DNA of 46,240 nt. It comes from Chamaesiphon sp041738715 (GTDB lineage Bacteria > Cyanobacteriota > Cyanobacteriia > Cyanobacteriales > Chamaesiphonaceae). Of the stretch, positions 33,017 to 41,999 are shown piece by piece (position 1 is the first letter of the stretch; each line of letters opens with the position of its first letter). The notes below the pieces were generated by a model. The model was not told the origin of the DNA. It ran no database searches and saw nothing but the letters and a program-made list of their open reading frames with translations. Location: the NCBI GenBank assembly GCA_041738715.1, contig JBGSPI010000136.1, forward strand, positions 1 to 46,240. The letters run 5' to 3'. The translations under genes were made by a program, and so were the position numbers.

Positions 33017-35311
33017 ATGAAAACCCTCACATCAACTAGTGTACTAATTGGCTTTACCGCTACATTTTCCCTGCTGGTAATCAATATTTGGACAGCCTAT
33101 CACAATATCACCAAAATCGTCCAAGCCGATCGACTGCAAGCGCACAGTAATCAGGTGCTGGGCATTCTGGCAAATATATCACTAGCTGTCAAAGATACTG
33201 AGTTACATCAACGGGAATATGTATTGACGAATAATCCCAGTTACTTACGAGTAAATCGGTTGAATATCAGTCAAATTCGGCATCAGGTCAAGCTATTACA
33301 AAATCTCGCGACAACTCAACCACAACCATACTTAGAGCAGCTAGTGCCGTTTGGCGACCAGGTAGAGCAGTGCCTGATGGTACTAGTGGAAAATACGTCT
33401 CAATTATATTCTCGCCCTATCACCGCAGAGCGACAACTGGAGTTGTCCAACAAGCGACAGGCGACGATTAAGCAACTCCAGCAACTTGTCGGTAATTTCG
33501 ATCGATCTGAACGAATTATCCTCGATCGACATCAAGCTAATGCCCGGGAAAGTCTAACTTTTGCTCGATTGAGTTTGAGTATATCGGGGTTACTGGATTT
33601 GCTGCTACTGGCAATTCTCTATCAATTAGTTCAGCGGGATTTGACTAAACACCAACAGGCAGAATCAACTTTACGCGATTATGTGACTGAGTTTGAAGAA
33701 CTCTATCACAATGCACCGTGTGGTTATCATTCTCTCGATCGATCGGGAAAATTTGTCCGCATCAACCGGACTGAACTTCAGATGTTAGGGTATGAAGAAA
33801 CTGAAATTATCGGGCAGAAGAGTTTTGCCGATTTACTTACCCCGGACAGCCGGCAAATATTTGAGAAATACTTCCCCTTAGTCAAATCACAGGGGTGGAT
33901 TCGGGATCTGGAGTTTCAGATGATCCGCAAGGATGGTCAGATTTTACCTGTGAGTGCAACAATTATCACCGTTAAGGATGTTGAAGGCAATGATCTGATT
34001 AGCCGTTGTACCTTAATCGATATTAGCGATCGGCTGCGCCTGCGGCAACAAGCCAGGTTGTCTGCGGAAATTTCCCACAAGATTCGTCAATCGTTACAAT
34101 TAGAGGAGATTTGGCAAACTGCTGTCGAAGAAGTGCAAAAACTATTGCAAGTCGATCGCGTGTTAATTTTTCGCTTTGATGCAGATGGTCGAGGTACAGT
34201 AGTTAAGGAACAAGTGTTAGCGGGTTATCCCAGCGTGATCGGCAGTGATATTTCCGACCCTTGCTTCGATCTGAGTTACCAGCATCGATATCAGCAGGGA
34301 CATGTCCATAGTGTCGCCGACATTACTCAGGCGGGATTTCACCCCTGTTATGTGGAGTTTCTGCAACAATTCGATGTCCAGGCATGTGTGATCGTACCAA
34401 TTCTCCTGCGAGATCGGTTGTGGGGAGTACTGATCATCCATCACTGTCAAGCACCGCGAGTCTGGCTACCCAGTGAAATCGCCCTCATTAGTCAACTGAG
34501 CAACCAAATTGGGATTGCCCTAACTCAAGCTCAATTGCTAGAGCAAGAACGTCAACAACGCCAAGAACTAGCCAGATCCAATGCTGAATTAGAACAGTTT
34601 GCTTATATTGCCTCCCATGATTTGCAAGAACCCCTGCGGATGGTCACGAGTTATCTTCAATTACTCGAACGCCGTTATCAGGGTAAACTCGATCGGGATG
34701 CTGATGAATTTATTGAGTATGCTGTAGATGGTGCCTTGAGAATGCAAGCCTTAATTCAGGCACTGTTAGACTATGCGCGCCTCAGCAGTCGGGGCAAACC
34801 TTTTACTTCTGTCAACTGCAATCTTGCCCTCCAAGATGCTCTGACCAACCTCAAAATTGCCGTCCAGGAGAGTGGGGCAAAGATTACTAGCGATCCGCTA
34901 CCAGAAGTTCAGGGAGATCGCCCTCAGTTGACTCAGTTATTCCAAAATCTGATTGCCAATGGCCTTAAATTTTGTCGAGATCGACCACCACAAATTCATA
35001 TTAGTGTCCAACAGGTAGATAGACTTGGTTCGCCATTATTACTAGCTAGCGATTTTGCCAGTCCGCCATCTGCTTGGCGATTCGCCGTTGCTGACAATGG
35101 AATTGGCATTGAGGCTCAATATCTCGATCGGATTTTTGTAATTTTCCAAAGATTGCATTCCCGTGCGACCTATCCGGGAACTGGCATTGGATTAGCCATC
35201 TGCAAGAAAATTGTCGAACGTCATGGTGGTCAGATTTGGGTTGAGTCTGAGCCTAGTCGCGGTTCTGTGTTTTACTTTATAATACCTGGCATATATAGTA
35301 CTTCAGCCTAA
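33017..35311 (+). CDS. CHASE3-PAS-cyanobacteriochrome-type GAF histidine kinase
   Basis: A 764-aa membrane sensor kinase. It has a membrane segment (8-28), a CHASE3-like periplasmic helical domain (about 35-185), a second membrane segment (about 188-206), a PAS domain (about 225-345), a GAF domain (about 355-530), a phytochrome-type H-box SHDLQEPLRM with His534, and an HATPase (about 640-755). The GAF resembles bilin-binding cyanobacteriochromes. It has D414-P-C416-F, the DXCF motif, and Cys444 in HPCYVEFL, exactly 28 residues later as in dual-Cys blue/green receptors, then LWGVLIIHHC. The usual His after the canonical Cys is Tyr445. Chromophore binding is therefore likely but unproven. An Rcp1-like regulator starts 2 nt after its stop. 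Confidence 0.87.
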   Translation: MKTLTSTSVLIGFTATFSLLVINIWTAYHNITKIVQADRLQAHSNQVLGILANISLAVKDTELHQREYVLTNNPSYLRVNRLNISQIRHQVKLLQNLATTQPQPYLEQLVPFGDQVEQCLMVLVENTSQLYSRPITAERQLELSNKRQATIKQLQQLVGNFDRSERIILDRHQANARESLTFARLSLSISGLLDLLLLAILYQLVQRDLTKHQQAESTLRDYVTEFEELYHNAPCGYHSLDRSGKFVRINRTELQMLGYEETEIIGQKSFADLLTPDSRQIFEKYFPLVKSQGWIRDLEFQMIRKDGQILPVSATIITVKDVEGNDLISRCTLIDISDRLRLRQQARLSAEISHKIRQSLQLEEIWQTAVEEVQKLLQVDRVLIFRFDADGRGTVVKEQVLAGYPSVIGSDISDPCFDLSYQHRYQQGHVHSVADITQAGFHPCYVEFLQQFDVQACVIVPILLRDRLWGVLIIHHCQAPRVWLPSEIALISQLSNQIGIALTQAQLLEQERQQRQELARSNAELEQFAYIASHDLQEPLRMVTSYLQLLERRYQGKLDRDADEFIEYAVDGALRMQALIQALLDYARLSSRGKPFTSVNCNLALQDALTNLKIAVQESGAKITSDPLPEVQGDRPQLTQLFQNLIANGLKFCRDRPPQIHISVQQVDRLGSPLLLASDFASPPSAWRFAVADNGIGIEAQYLDRIFVIFQRLHSRATYPGTGIGLAICKKIVERHGGQIWVESEPSRGSVFYFIIPGIYSTSA

Positions 35312-35313
35312 AC

Positions 35314-35760
35314 ATGCCAGTAACTAGTCGCCCTGTTGAAATTCTGCTCGTCGAAGATAATCCGGGTGATGTTAACCTAACCCGGATTGCTTTAGCCGAT
35401 CGGGAGATCAATGTTAATCTAAGTGTGGTGGCTGATGGTGTCGAAGCGATGGATTTTCTCTATCGCCGGGGTGCGTATCCCCAAGCTGTGCCCCCCGATC
35501 TAATTTTGCTGGATTGGAATCTGCCCCGCAAAGATGGGCGAGAAGTCTTGATTGAGATTAAAGCAGATCCTCAGCTACAAAGAATTCCGGTTGTTGTGCT
35601 GACAACTTCCCAAGCCCAGGAGGATATTCTCAAAGCTTACGCTCTCCACGCCAACTGCTACATCACTAAACCGCTCGACTTCGATCGGTTTGTGCATATT
35701 ATCCAATCGATCGAAGACTTTTGGTTCACTATCGTTGAGTTACCATCAGATTGCGCCTAA
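35314..35760 (+). CDS. Rcp1-like response regulator
   Basis: A 148-aa lone receiver of the Rcp1 (phytochrome partner) type. It has LLVEDNPGDVNLTR at the start, DLILLDWNLPRKDG with the phospho-Asp, VVVLTTSQAQEDI, and ITKPLDFDRF with the conserved Lys. The insert FLYRRGAYPQAVPP and the C-terminal FW are typical of Rcp1-like regulators paired with phytochrome-class kinases. It starts at ATG 35314, 2 nt after the kinase stop, so the two are almost surely translated together and form a kinase-regulator pair. Confidence 0.93.
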   Translation: MPVTSRPVEILLVEDNPGDVNLTRIALADREINVNLSVVADGVEAMDFLYRRGAYPQAVPPDLILLDWNLPRKDGREVLIEIKADPQLQRIPVVVLTTSQAQEDILKAYALHANCYITKPLDFDRFVHIIQSIEDFWFTIVELPSDCA

Positions 35761-35825
35761 CTGATTGGAATAAGCCAAGTTTAACCACACACCTCTGCTT
35801 CACCTCTCTTCTACCCCCTACAATT

Positions 35826-35829
35826 GGAG
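35826..35829 (+). promoter_or_regulatory. Shine-Dalgarno supporting a TTG start
   Basis: GGAG lies 9 nt before TTG 35839-35841. The alternative TTG at 35824 overlaps this GGAG and has no Shine-Dalgarno of its own. No ATG occurs before the receiver core. Confidence 0.5.
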
Positions 35830-35838
35830 TGCAGCAAC

Positions 35839-37482
35839 TTGATTACTACCGTTATCAACATTTTACTTGTTGAAGACAATCCTGGGGATATCCGGTTGCT
35901 ACAGGAAATCCTCCGCGAAGTTCCGAGTATCCGCTTTCAGATTACCCCAGCGATTACCTTAGCTGCTGCCATTCACCAATTATCACAGAGTGCGCCAGTT
36001 CAATTTGATGTGATTTTGCTGGATCTTTCCCTCCCAGATAGTCGAGGACTAACTTCTTTTCTCAATCTTTATCCTCAAGCTGCGGACATTCCGATTATTG
36101 TCTTGACTGGCTCAGATGACGAAAACTTTGCCCTGACTGCGGTTCAACAGGGAGCGCAGGATTACTCGATCAAAGGTCAACTCGATGGTAATTTATTATT
36201 GCGCTCGATCCGTTATGCGATTGAGCGCAAACGGACGGAAGTAGCCCTCCGCCAAGCAAAAATCGAATTAGAACAGCGGGTGATCGAACGAACTCGCGAC
36301 CTTCAAGCGGCGAACCATCAACTCCAAGTCGAACTGAACAAACGTCAACAGGCGGAGAACAATTTACGCGATGCGCTGTATCGGTTAAATTTCCACTTTG
36401 AAAATTCTCCCCTGGCTGTAATTGAATGGGATCGAGATTTCCGGGTCAGTCGATGGTCTGGTGCTGCTGAAAAGGTATTTGGCTGGCAAAGCCATGAGGT
36501 ATTGGGAAAACAGCCCCATGAATGGGACTTTTTGATCAATGAGAATGTTGATCTCGGAGATACCATGCCTTACCGCCGCAGTTGTAATGACTTCGTGAGT
36601 AAGTTAATGGAGCGACTAGTGAGTGAATCTTGTTATATTACTACCAGTCGTTGTCATCGACGCGATGGTCAGATGATTGAGTGTGAGTGGTATAATTCTG
36701 CTCGATTGGACGATCGAGGTCGAATGGAATCGGTGCTCTCTTTGGCACTAGATGTGACTGACCGCCATCAAGTCGAACGGATGAAAAATGAGTTTGTCGC
36801 CATTGTCAGTCATGAACTGCGTACTCCCCTGACTTCGATTTATGGTTCGCTCTCGATGTTAGCTGGGGGCTTAATCGATCCTCACTCGCCGAAGGGAAAA
36901 AGGCTGTTAGATATTGCCGTCGATAGTACCGATCGATTAATGCGCCTAGTGAATGATATTTTGGATATCGAGCGGATCGAATCTGGTACGATCTCCATGG
37001 TCAAAGCTGTCTGGACTGCAACCGATCTGATGGAAAAAGCCGTTGACATCATTCAACCACTCGCCGATGCGGCGGGGATTTCGATCGATTGGGGTAGTGC
37101 TGGTGGTCAGGTGTGGGTCGATGGTGATCGAATCGTGCAGACTTTTACCAATCTCCTCAACAATGCGATCAAATTTTCGCCCTGTGGTAGCGCGATCCGG
37201 TTTAGTTCTCATAAACAAGCGGGACAAATCCTCTTTCAAGTGCAGGATTTCGGGCGGGGGATTCCCCCTGACAAGTTGAGTGTAATTTTTGAAAGATTTC
37301 AGCAGGTGGACGTTTCTGATGCCCGCAATGGCGAAGGTACTGGACTAGGATTAGCAATTTGTCAGAGCATCATTCACCGGCATGGTGGTCAAATTTGGGT
37401 GGAGAGTGTCGTAAATCAAGGCAGTACATTCTCATTTGTTTTGCCCAGATCTGCATCTGCCAGTGACAGTAAACCACGCTAG
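35839..37482 (+). CDS. Receiver-PAS-histidine kinase
   Basis: A 547-aa soluble kinase. The N-terminal receiver (about 5-125) has ILLVEDNPGDIRLL, DVILLDLSLPDSRG and IKGQLDG, where the usual KP is KG. A coiled-coil linker (about 130-180) follows, then a PAS domain (about 185-305; WDRDFRVSRWSGAAEKVFGW), HisKA with SHELRTPLTSIYGSL, and an HATPase ending EGTGLGLAICQSIIHRHGG. It starts with a rare TTG, chosen by the GGAG 9 nt upstream; the frame also allows TTG 35824. It lies 78 nt after the Rcp1-like regulator on the same strand, so it may receive phosphate from the photoreceptor-like kinase through its receiver. Confidence 0.88.
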   Translation: MITTVINILLVEDNPGDIRLLQEILREVPSIRFQITPAITLAAAIHQLSQSAPVQFDVILLDLSLPDSRGLTSFLNLYPQAADIPIIVLTGSDDENFALTAVQQGAQDYSIKGQLDGNLLLRSIRYAIERKRTEVALRQAKIELEQRVIERTRDLQAANHQLQVELNKRQQAENNLRDALYRLNFHFENSPLAVIEWDRDFRVSRWSGAAEKVFGWQSHEVLGKQPHEWDFLINENVDLGDTMPYRRSCNDFVSKLMERLVSESCYITTSRCHRRDGQMIECEWYNSARLDDRGRMESVLSLALDVTDRHQVERMKNEFVAIVSHELRTPLTSIYGSLSMLAGGLIDPHSPKGKRLLDIAVDSTDRLMRLVNDILDIERIESGTISMVKAVWTATDLMEKAVDIIQPLADAAGISIDWGSAGGQVWVDGDRIVQTFTNLLNNAIKFSPCGSAIRFSSHKQAGQILFQVQDFGRGIPPDKLSVIFERFQQVDVSDARNGEGTGLGLAICQSIIHRHGGQIWVESVVNQGSTFSFVLPRSASASDSKPR

Positions 37483-37487
37483 AATTA

Positions 37488-37952
37488 TCATCTTTCCAGA
37501 TAAGTTACTAGTGCTTGTAAACCTAGATAATAACTGTGCGGACCAAAGCCACTAATTTGACCGACGACGATTGGTGCTAGATAGGAATGGTGCCGAAATT
37601 CTTCGCGCTTGTAAATGTTGCTCAAATGAACTTCGACAGTGGGGATTTGGACAGCAGAAATCGCATCACGAATGGCAACACTAGTATGAGTGTAGGCTGC
37701 GGCGTTAATCAATATTCCCTGATATTGATCGATCGCCCCCTGGATCGCGTCAACTAACAGACCTTCTTGATTGGACTGAAAAGATTGAACTTCGGTCTTG
37801 AGGCTGTTCCCCAACTCGACTAGTTGTCTGTCGATTTCGGCAAGAGTTGCGACCCCGTAAATTCCCGGCTCTCTCAATCCCAATAAGTTAAGATTGGGAC
37901 CATGCAACACCAATACCTTCAATCTAGGAGTTGTCAGATCGCTCAATATCAT
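37488..37952 (-). CDS. aroQ: 3-dehydroquinate dehydratase, type II
   Basis: AroQ dehydrates 3-dehydroquinate to 3-dehydroshikimate in the shikimate pathway. The 154-aa product has the type II motifs: LHGPNLNLLGLREPGIYG with the catalytic Tyr of GIYG, SNQEGLLVD, INAAAYTHTSVAIRDA, and VEVHLSNIYKREEFRHHS with the catalytic His in EVHLSN. The flavodoxin-like dodecameric family is usually about 145-155 aa, so length is normal. The ATG is at 37950-37952; the gene converges on the receiver-PAS-kinase with 5 nt between them. Confidence 0.95.
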   Translation of the reverse strand: MILSDLTTPRLKVLVLHGPNLNLLGLREPGIYGVATLAEIDRQLVELGNSLKTEVQSFQSNQEGLLVDAIQGAIDQYQGILINAAAYTHTSVAIRDAISAVQIPTVEVHLSNIYKREEFRHHSYLAPIVVGQISGFGPHSYYLGLQALVTYLER

Positions 37953-37968
37953 AGCTTTGGTATTCTGA

Positions 37969-38109
37969 CTACCTCAGTCTACGGGATCGATCGTCCACAG
38001 GAATTGGAATTAGTTCTGATTCTGTCTGCACATCGGGACCGAGCAACGCTTCAATTAGTTTGCCAGCCCACTCTTTGATTTTTTCTAATACCTTGTCGAT
38101 ATAGTCCAT
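37969..38109 (-). CDS. 46-aa conserved-looking small protein
   Basis: A short complete frame with ATG 38107-38109 and TAG 37969-37971. The product begins MDYIDKVLEKIKEWAGKLIE, an amphipathic helix, then ALLGPDV, an acidic stretch and LIPIPVDDRSRRLR. The helix-acidic-PIPV-basic pattern resembles small hypothetical proteins I recall from other cyanobacteria; that is memory, not a search. A GGAG lies 12 nt before the ATG. It is just upstream of aroQ on the same strand. Function unknown; membrane or partner binding through the helix is possible. Confidence 0.6.
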   Translation of the reverse strand: MDYIDKVLEKIKEWAGKLIEALLGPDVQTESELIPIPVDDRSRRLR

Positions 38110-38277
38110 TAGTATAGCTCACTCCAAGGAGACAACGCGCCAACGATGATACCCGCTATTAGTTTGGGGTTCAGTTACGTGGGATACTTTACGATGATAA
38201 GTTCCTCACTGTTACCTATTGTAAAGCTAAATATCATAAATGTGCCAGCGAGATTGCGATCGAATTCTTAAGAGATG

Positions 38278-38375
38278 GGAGTTGGGGACTGGGGGACTGG
38301 GGGACTAGTAGGGACAGCGGATTCACTATTCACTTTCCACTTTCCACTTTCCCCTTTCCCCTAATTCTCAATTCC
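38278..38375. repeat. Low-complexity tandem repeats after gcvT
   Basis: GGGGGACT-type octamers (38283-38312) are the reverse complement of the CCCCCAGT repeat near fabI. They are followed by CACTTTCC/CCCTTTCC tandem units reaching the gcvT stop. The remaining part of the spacer (38110-38277) shows no gene or RNA that I can support. Confidence 0.6.
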
Positions 38376-39488
38376 CTATCCTCGTTTATCGCTGCGATAG
38401 AATGGTTTTTTGATGACAGTAGCGGGATGAAGTTTGCCCCGAATTTCGACTTCGACGACTTGCCCCAATTGAGCGAACTCTGTCGGTAGATAGGCTAAGG
38501 CGATCGGTTGACATAAAGTTGGCGACATGGTACCACTAGTGACCAGCCCTACTGGTTGACCATCGATGGAGATCGGATAGTCATGGCGAGCGATATAACG
38601 TCCATCCATCTTTAGCCCCACTAATTTACGACTGACTCCTTGGGCTTTTTGTTGTGCCAAAACATCCCGCCCGATAAAATCGCCCTTGGTATCTAGGTGT
38701 ACTAACCAACCTAAGCCAGCTTCAAGGGGCGTAGTCGTGTCGTTAATATCTTGACCATACAAACACATCGCCGCTTCCAAGCGCAAGGTGTCTCGTGCGC
38801 CTAAACCGCAAGGAGTCACCCCAGCAGCGATCAGTCGATCCCAAAGTTCGATCGCGATTTCTGGTGCAACCATCACTTCAAATCCATCTTCGCCAGTGTA
38901 ACCAGTGCGGGCGATAAACGCTGGGTTTTTAAAAATATTTGCGTTGGCATGACCAAAATTCGTTATTTTAGCCAAATCGGTATCCACTAATGGTTGGAGA
39001 TATGCCAGAGTTTCTGGTCCCTGGATGGCAATTAGAGCTTGGCTTGCCGACAGATCTTGAAACTCAACTCGACTAGCATCTAAATGTGCTAATAACCAAT
39101 CCTTGTCCTTATCCTTCGTTCCTGCATTAACGATAATTACGACACATCCTTCTCCCTGTTGATAGACGATAATGTCGTCAATTATCCCAGCTTGAGGGTT
39201 TAATAGGACTGTGTACTGAGCTTCACCTGGCTGAAGACGGCTCAAGTCGGAAGGAACTAAGGTCTGGAGTTGCTCGATCGCCTCACCATGCAAGATAAAC
39301 TTGCCCATGTGCGAAATGTCAAACATGCCGACATTACTGCGAATCGCCGCATGTTCGGCTGTCAGCCCGCTAAACTGAACTGGCATCTCCCATCCAGAAA
39401 AAGCCGTCATTCTCGCACCAAGGGCGATCGCACTATCATATAAGGGGGTGCGTAAGAGGATCGGGGTAGAAAGTTGGGCTTCAGTCAC
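38376..39488 (-). CDS. gcvT: Glycine cleavage system aminomethyltransferase (T protein)
   Basis: GcvT moves the methylene group from the lipoyl-bound aminomethyl intermediate to tetrahydrofolate, releasing ammonia; in cyanobacteria this serves glycine breakdown and photorespiration. The 370-aa product has the family features: SGWEMPVQFSGLTAEHAAIR near the start, FDISHMGKF, TGYTGEDGFEV, GARDTLRLEAAMCLYGQDI (catalytic Asp near residue 100 in IDDIIV) and a C-terminal VTSGTMSPTL. Start GTG at 39486-39488. No gcvH or gcvP is adjacent here. Confidence 0.94.
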   Translation of the reverse strand: MTEAQLSTPILLRTPLYDSAIALGARMTAFSGWEMPVQFSGLTAEHAAIRSNVGMFDISHMGKFILHGEAIEQLQTLVPSDLSRLQPGEAQYTVLLNPQAGIIDDIIVYQQGEGCVVIIVNAGTKDKDKDWLLAHLDASRVEFQDLSASQALIAIQGPETLAYLQPLVDTDLAKITNFGHANANIFKNPAFIARTGYTGEDGFEVMVAPEIAIELWDRLIAAGVTPCGLGARDTLRLEAAMCLYGQDINDTTTPLEAGLGWLVHLDTKGDFIGRDVLAQQKAQGVSRKLVGLKMDGRYIARHDYPISIDGQPVGLVTSGTMSPTLCQPIALAYLPTEFAQLGQVVEVEIRGKLHPATVIKKPFYRSDKRG

Positions 39489-39540
39489 TGATTTTATTTA
39501 CCTTATGTGATGTGAGTTAACACCTCTAAAAATTATATTA

Positions 39541-39570
39541 GTGAATAGTGGATAGTGAGTAGTGGATAGC
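39541..39570 (+). repeat. GTGGATAGT-type repeat running into a start codon
   Basis: Imperfect GTGAATAGT/GTGGATAGT/GAGTAGT units run directly into the 68-aa gene. The GTG start and the next two codons (GAT AGC) are themselves part of the last unit. Confidence 0.55.
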
Positions 39571-39768
39571 AAAGATTTAGCTAAATATATCGAACAAACT
39601 GGTGGTATGGGTAAATCATGGTTATTAGTGCAACTACGATTGCAGAAATTAGCTGAAGAGAAGGCCGATTTATCGCCAGAAGAATATATCCGGCGACTGG
39701 AAGATATTCACCAGGATATGATGAAGCTCGGCGAATGGTGGGCGGGAATTGAATCGGAAGTATTTTAA
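39562..39768 (+). CDS. Small conserved-looking protein, unknown function
   Basis: A 68-aa soluble helical protein. It reads MDSKDLAKYIEQTGGMGKSW, a coiled-coil part (LRLQKLAEEKADLSPEEYI) and a C-terminal IHQDMMKLGEWWAGIESEVF. The motifs resemble a small cyanobacterial hypothetical protein I have met before, with the WW and final acidic residues kept, but I know no function. Codon use and composition look like a real gene. The only start upstream of the conserved part is GTG 39562, which lies within a short tandem repeat. ppk follows after 57 nt on the same strand. Confidence 0.7.
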   Translation: MDSKDLAKYIEQTGGMGKSWLLVQLRLQKLAEEKADLSPEEYIRRLEDIHQDMMKLGEWWAGIESEVF

Positions 39769-39825
39769 ATATTTTCCAAATTGCTGAATCTATCGATACT
39801 CAATCATTCATAATTTATAATTCAG

Positions 39826-41982
39826 ATGAGTTCTTCTAAGCAAACAACTGCAAATCCATCAGAAATAGATCTAACTGATCCTCAATATTATTTGAGTCGA
39901 GAATTGAGTTGGTTAGAGTTTAACGATCGAGTATTATCTGAAGCGATGGACGATCGGACACCGCTGCTCGAACGTCTAAAATTCATGGGAATTTTCAGCG
40001 CAAATCTCGATGAGTTTTTTATGGTGCGGATCGCCGCCATTAAACAGCAAATTGACGCTAGAGTTACTCAAGCGACTCCTGATGGGCGGACTCCTAACCA
40101 GCAATTAACGTTGGTGAGTGAGCGGGTACAGTTGCTGATGAATCGACAACACGAACATTTTGAAAAAGTGTTGCGTTCGGCAATGGCAGGAGCCGGAATT
40201 TACTTATTAGATTACTTCGATCTCAATCAAGAACAACGAAACTATTTACAAACCTATTTTGAAGAACAAATTTTCCCAGTTCTCACACCTTTAGCTGTCG
40301 ATCCGGGACATCCATTTCCCTATATTTCCAATCTCAGTTTAAATCTAGCCGTAGTTGTCAAACATCCAGAAACGGGAGAGGAACTATTTGCCAGAGTAAA
40401 AGTGCCTAAAGTACTACCGCGCTTTATTTGTCTACCATCACATTTGCAGGAGATCGATCGATCTAGTCCACTCCAAACTGAATCACAAAAAAAACAAATC
40501 TGGACAGGAATCCCCCTCGAACAATTAATCGCCCATAACTTAGAATCTTTGTTTCCCGGGATGAATATTCAAGACTGCTTCACCTTTAGGGTGACGCGCA
40601 ATGCTGATATTAGTGTTGCGGAAGATGATGCCTACGATCTACTTCTGGCCATCCAAGATGGCTTGCGGAAGCGGCGCAAAGGCGGCTCTGTTGTGAGAAT
40701 TGAAGTAGCTTCGGTGATGTCTAGTCAGATTCGCCAGATGCTTCAGGAAGAACTTGAAATCACCCCTGAAGATATTTATGAAGTCAATGGAATGGTGGGC
40801 TTAGGGGATGTGATCTCTTTTTTGTCACTACCTGTGCCTGAATTAAAAGATCCAGTTTGGACTCCAGTAATTCCAGCAGCGTTTCGCCGACTGCGATCTA
40901 ATAATGAAGATGGGGGAGATTTTTTCAGTTTGATCGCCCAAAGAGATTTATTTGTGCATCATCCCTATCACTCATTTAGTGATACTGTCGAAAAATTTAT
41001 TACCTGTGCAGCAAACGATGGGAAGGTTTTAGCAATTAAAATGACTCTCTACCGTACCACAGGAGATTCTAATTTACTCAAAGCATTGATGAGAGCAGCC
41101 GAAAATGGTAAGCAAGTCTCGGTATTAATTGAACTAAAAGCTAGATTTGATGAGCAAAATAATATTAATTGGGCACGTAAATTAGAACAGGCTGGCGTAC
41201 ATGTTGTCTATGGTTTAATTGGTCTAAAAACACATACTAAGGTAGTATTAGTTGTGCGACGTGAAGACGAAAAAATTCGCCGATATGTACATATTGGTAC
41301 GGGTAACTATAATGCCAGAACGTCTAAAATATATACCGATGTTGGTCTATTTAGCTCTTGCCCAGAACTCGGCGCAGATCTCACTGATGTCTTCAATTAT
41401 CTAACTGGTTATTCTCAACAACGTGCTTATCGAAAATTATTAGTTTCACCTGTTAATTGTCGTGAATCATTCGAGCGGCTAATCCAACAAGAGATTAGCA
41501 ATTGTCAAGCTGGAGGAACGGGGCGAATCGTGGCGAAAATGAATGCCTTAGTCGATCCCAGCATGATTGCAAGTCTCTATCGTGCCTCTCAAGCAGGTGT
41601 GTCAATCGATTTAATTATTCGAGGGATGTGTTGTTTGCGTCCCAATGTCCCCGGCGTGAGCGAAAATATTCGTGTGATTAGCATAATTGGTCAATTCCTC
41701 GAACACTCCCGAATTTATTACTTCCATAATGGTGGCGATGAAAAAATATTTATTGGTAGTGCTGATTGGATGACCAGAAATCTCGATCGTCGAGTGGAAG
41801 TAATTACACCAATTGAAGATTCGGCAATTTCAAAAGATCTCCAGGAAATATTGGGGATCATGCTATCTGATAATCGACAAGCTTGGGATTTAAATGGCGA
41901 TGGTAGTTATACCCAACGTCATCCCAATAGTGATGGGCAATTACGAAGTACTCAACAGATTTTGATGGAAATGGCACAGTAG
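39826..41982 (+). CDS. ppk1: Polyphosphate kinase 1
   Basis: Ppk1 reversibly adds the gamma-phosphate of ATP to polyphosphate. The 718-aa product contains all four domains: an N-terminal head (LSRELSWLEFNDRVL, residues about 24-38), a helical middle domain, and two phospholipase-D-like C-terminal domains with the phospho-acceptor His in LKTHTKVVLVVRRE and the HIGTGNYNARTSKIYTDVGL block. Length (about 690-730) is normal. The ATG at 39826 is used. menH follows 17 nt later, so the two may be co-transcribed. Confidence 0.96.
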   Translation: MSSSKQTTANPSEIDLTDPQYYLSRELSWLEFNDRVLSEAMDDRTPLLERLKFMGIFSANLDEFFMVRIAAIKQQIDARVTQATPDGRTPNQQLTLVSERVQLLMNRQHEHFEKVLRSAMAGAGIYLLDYFDLNQEQRNYLQTYFEEQIFPVLTPLAVDPGHPFPYISNLSLNLAVVVKHPETGEELFARVKVPKVLPRFICLPSHLQEIDRSSPLQTESQKKQIWTGIPLEQLIAHNLESLFPGMNIQDCFTFRVTRNADISVAEDDAYDLLLAIQDGLRKRRKGGSVVRIEVASVMSSQIRQMLQEELEITPEDIYEVNGMVGLGDVISFLSLPVPELKDPVWTPVIPAAFRRLRSNNEDGGDFFSLIAQRDLFVHHPYHSFSDTVEKFITCAANDGKVLAIKMTLYRTTGDSNLLKALMRAAENGKQVSVLIELKARFDEQNNINWARKLEQAGVHVVYGLIGLKTHTKVVLVVRREDEKIRRYVHIGTGNYNARTSKIYTDVGLFSSCPELGADLTDVFNYLTGYSQQRAYRKLLVSPVNCRESFERLIQQEISNCQAGGTGRIVAKMNALVDPSMIASLYRASQAGVSIDLIIRGMCCLRPNVPGVSENIRVISIIGQFLEHSRIYYFHNGGDEKIFIGSADWMTRNLDRRVEVITPIEDSAISKDLQEILGIMLSDNRQAWDLNGDGSYTQRHPNSDGQLRSTQQILMEMAQ

Positions 41983-41999
41983 TGCAATAGTATAAAATC

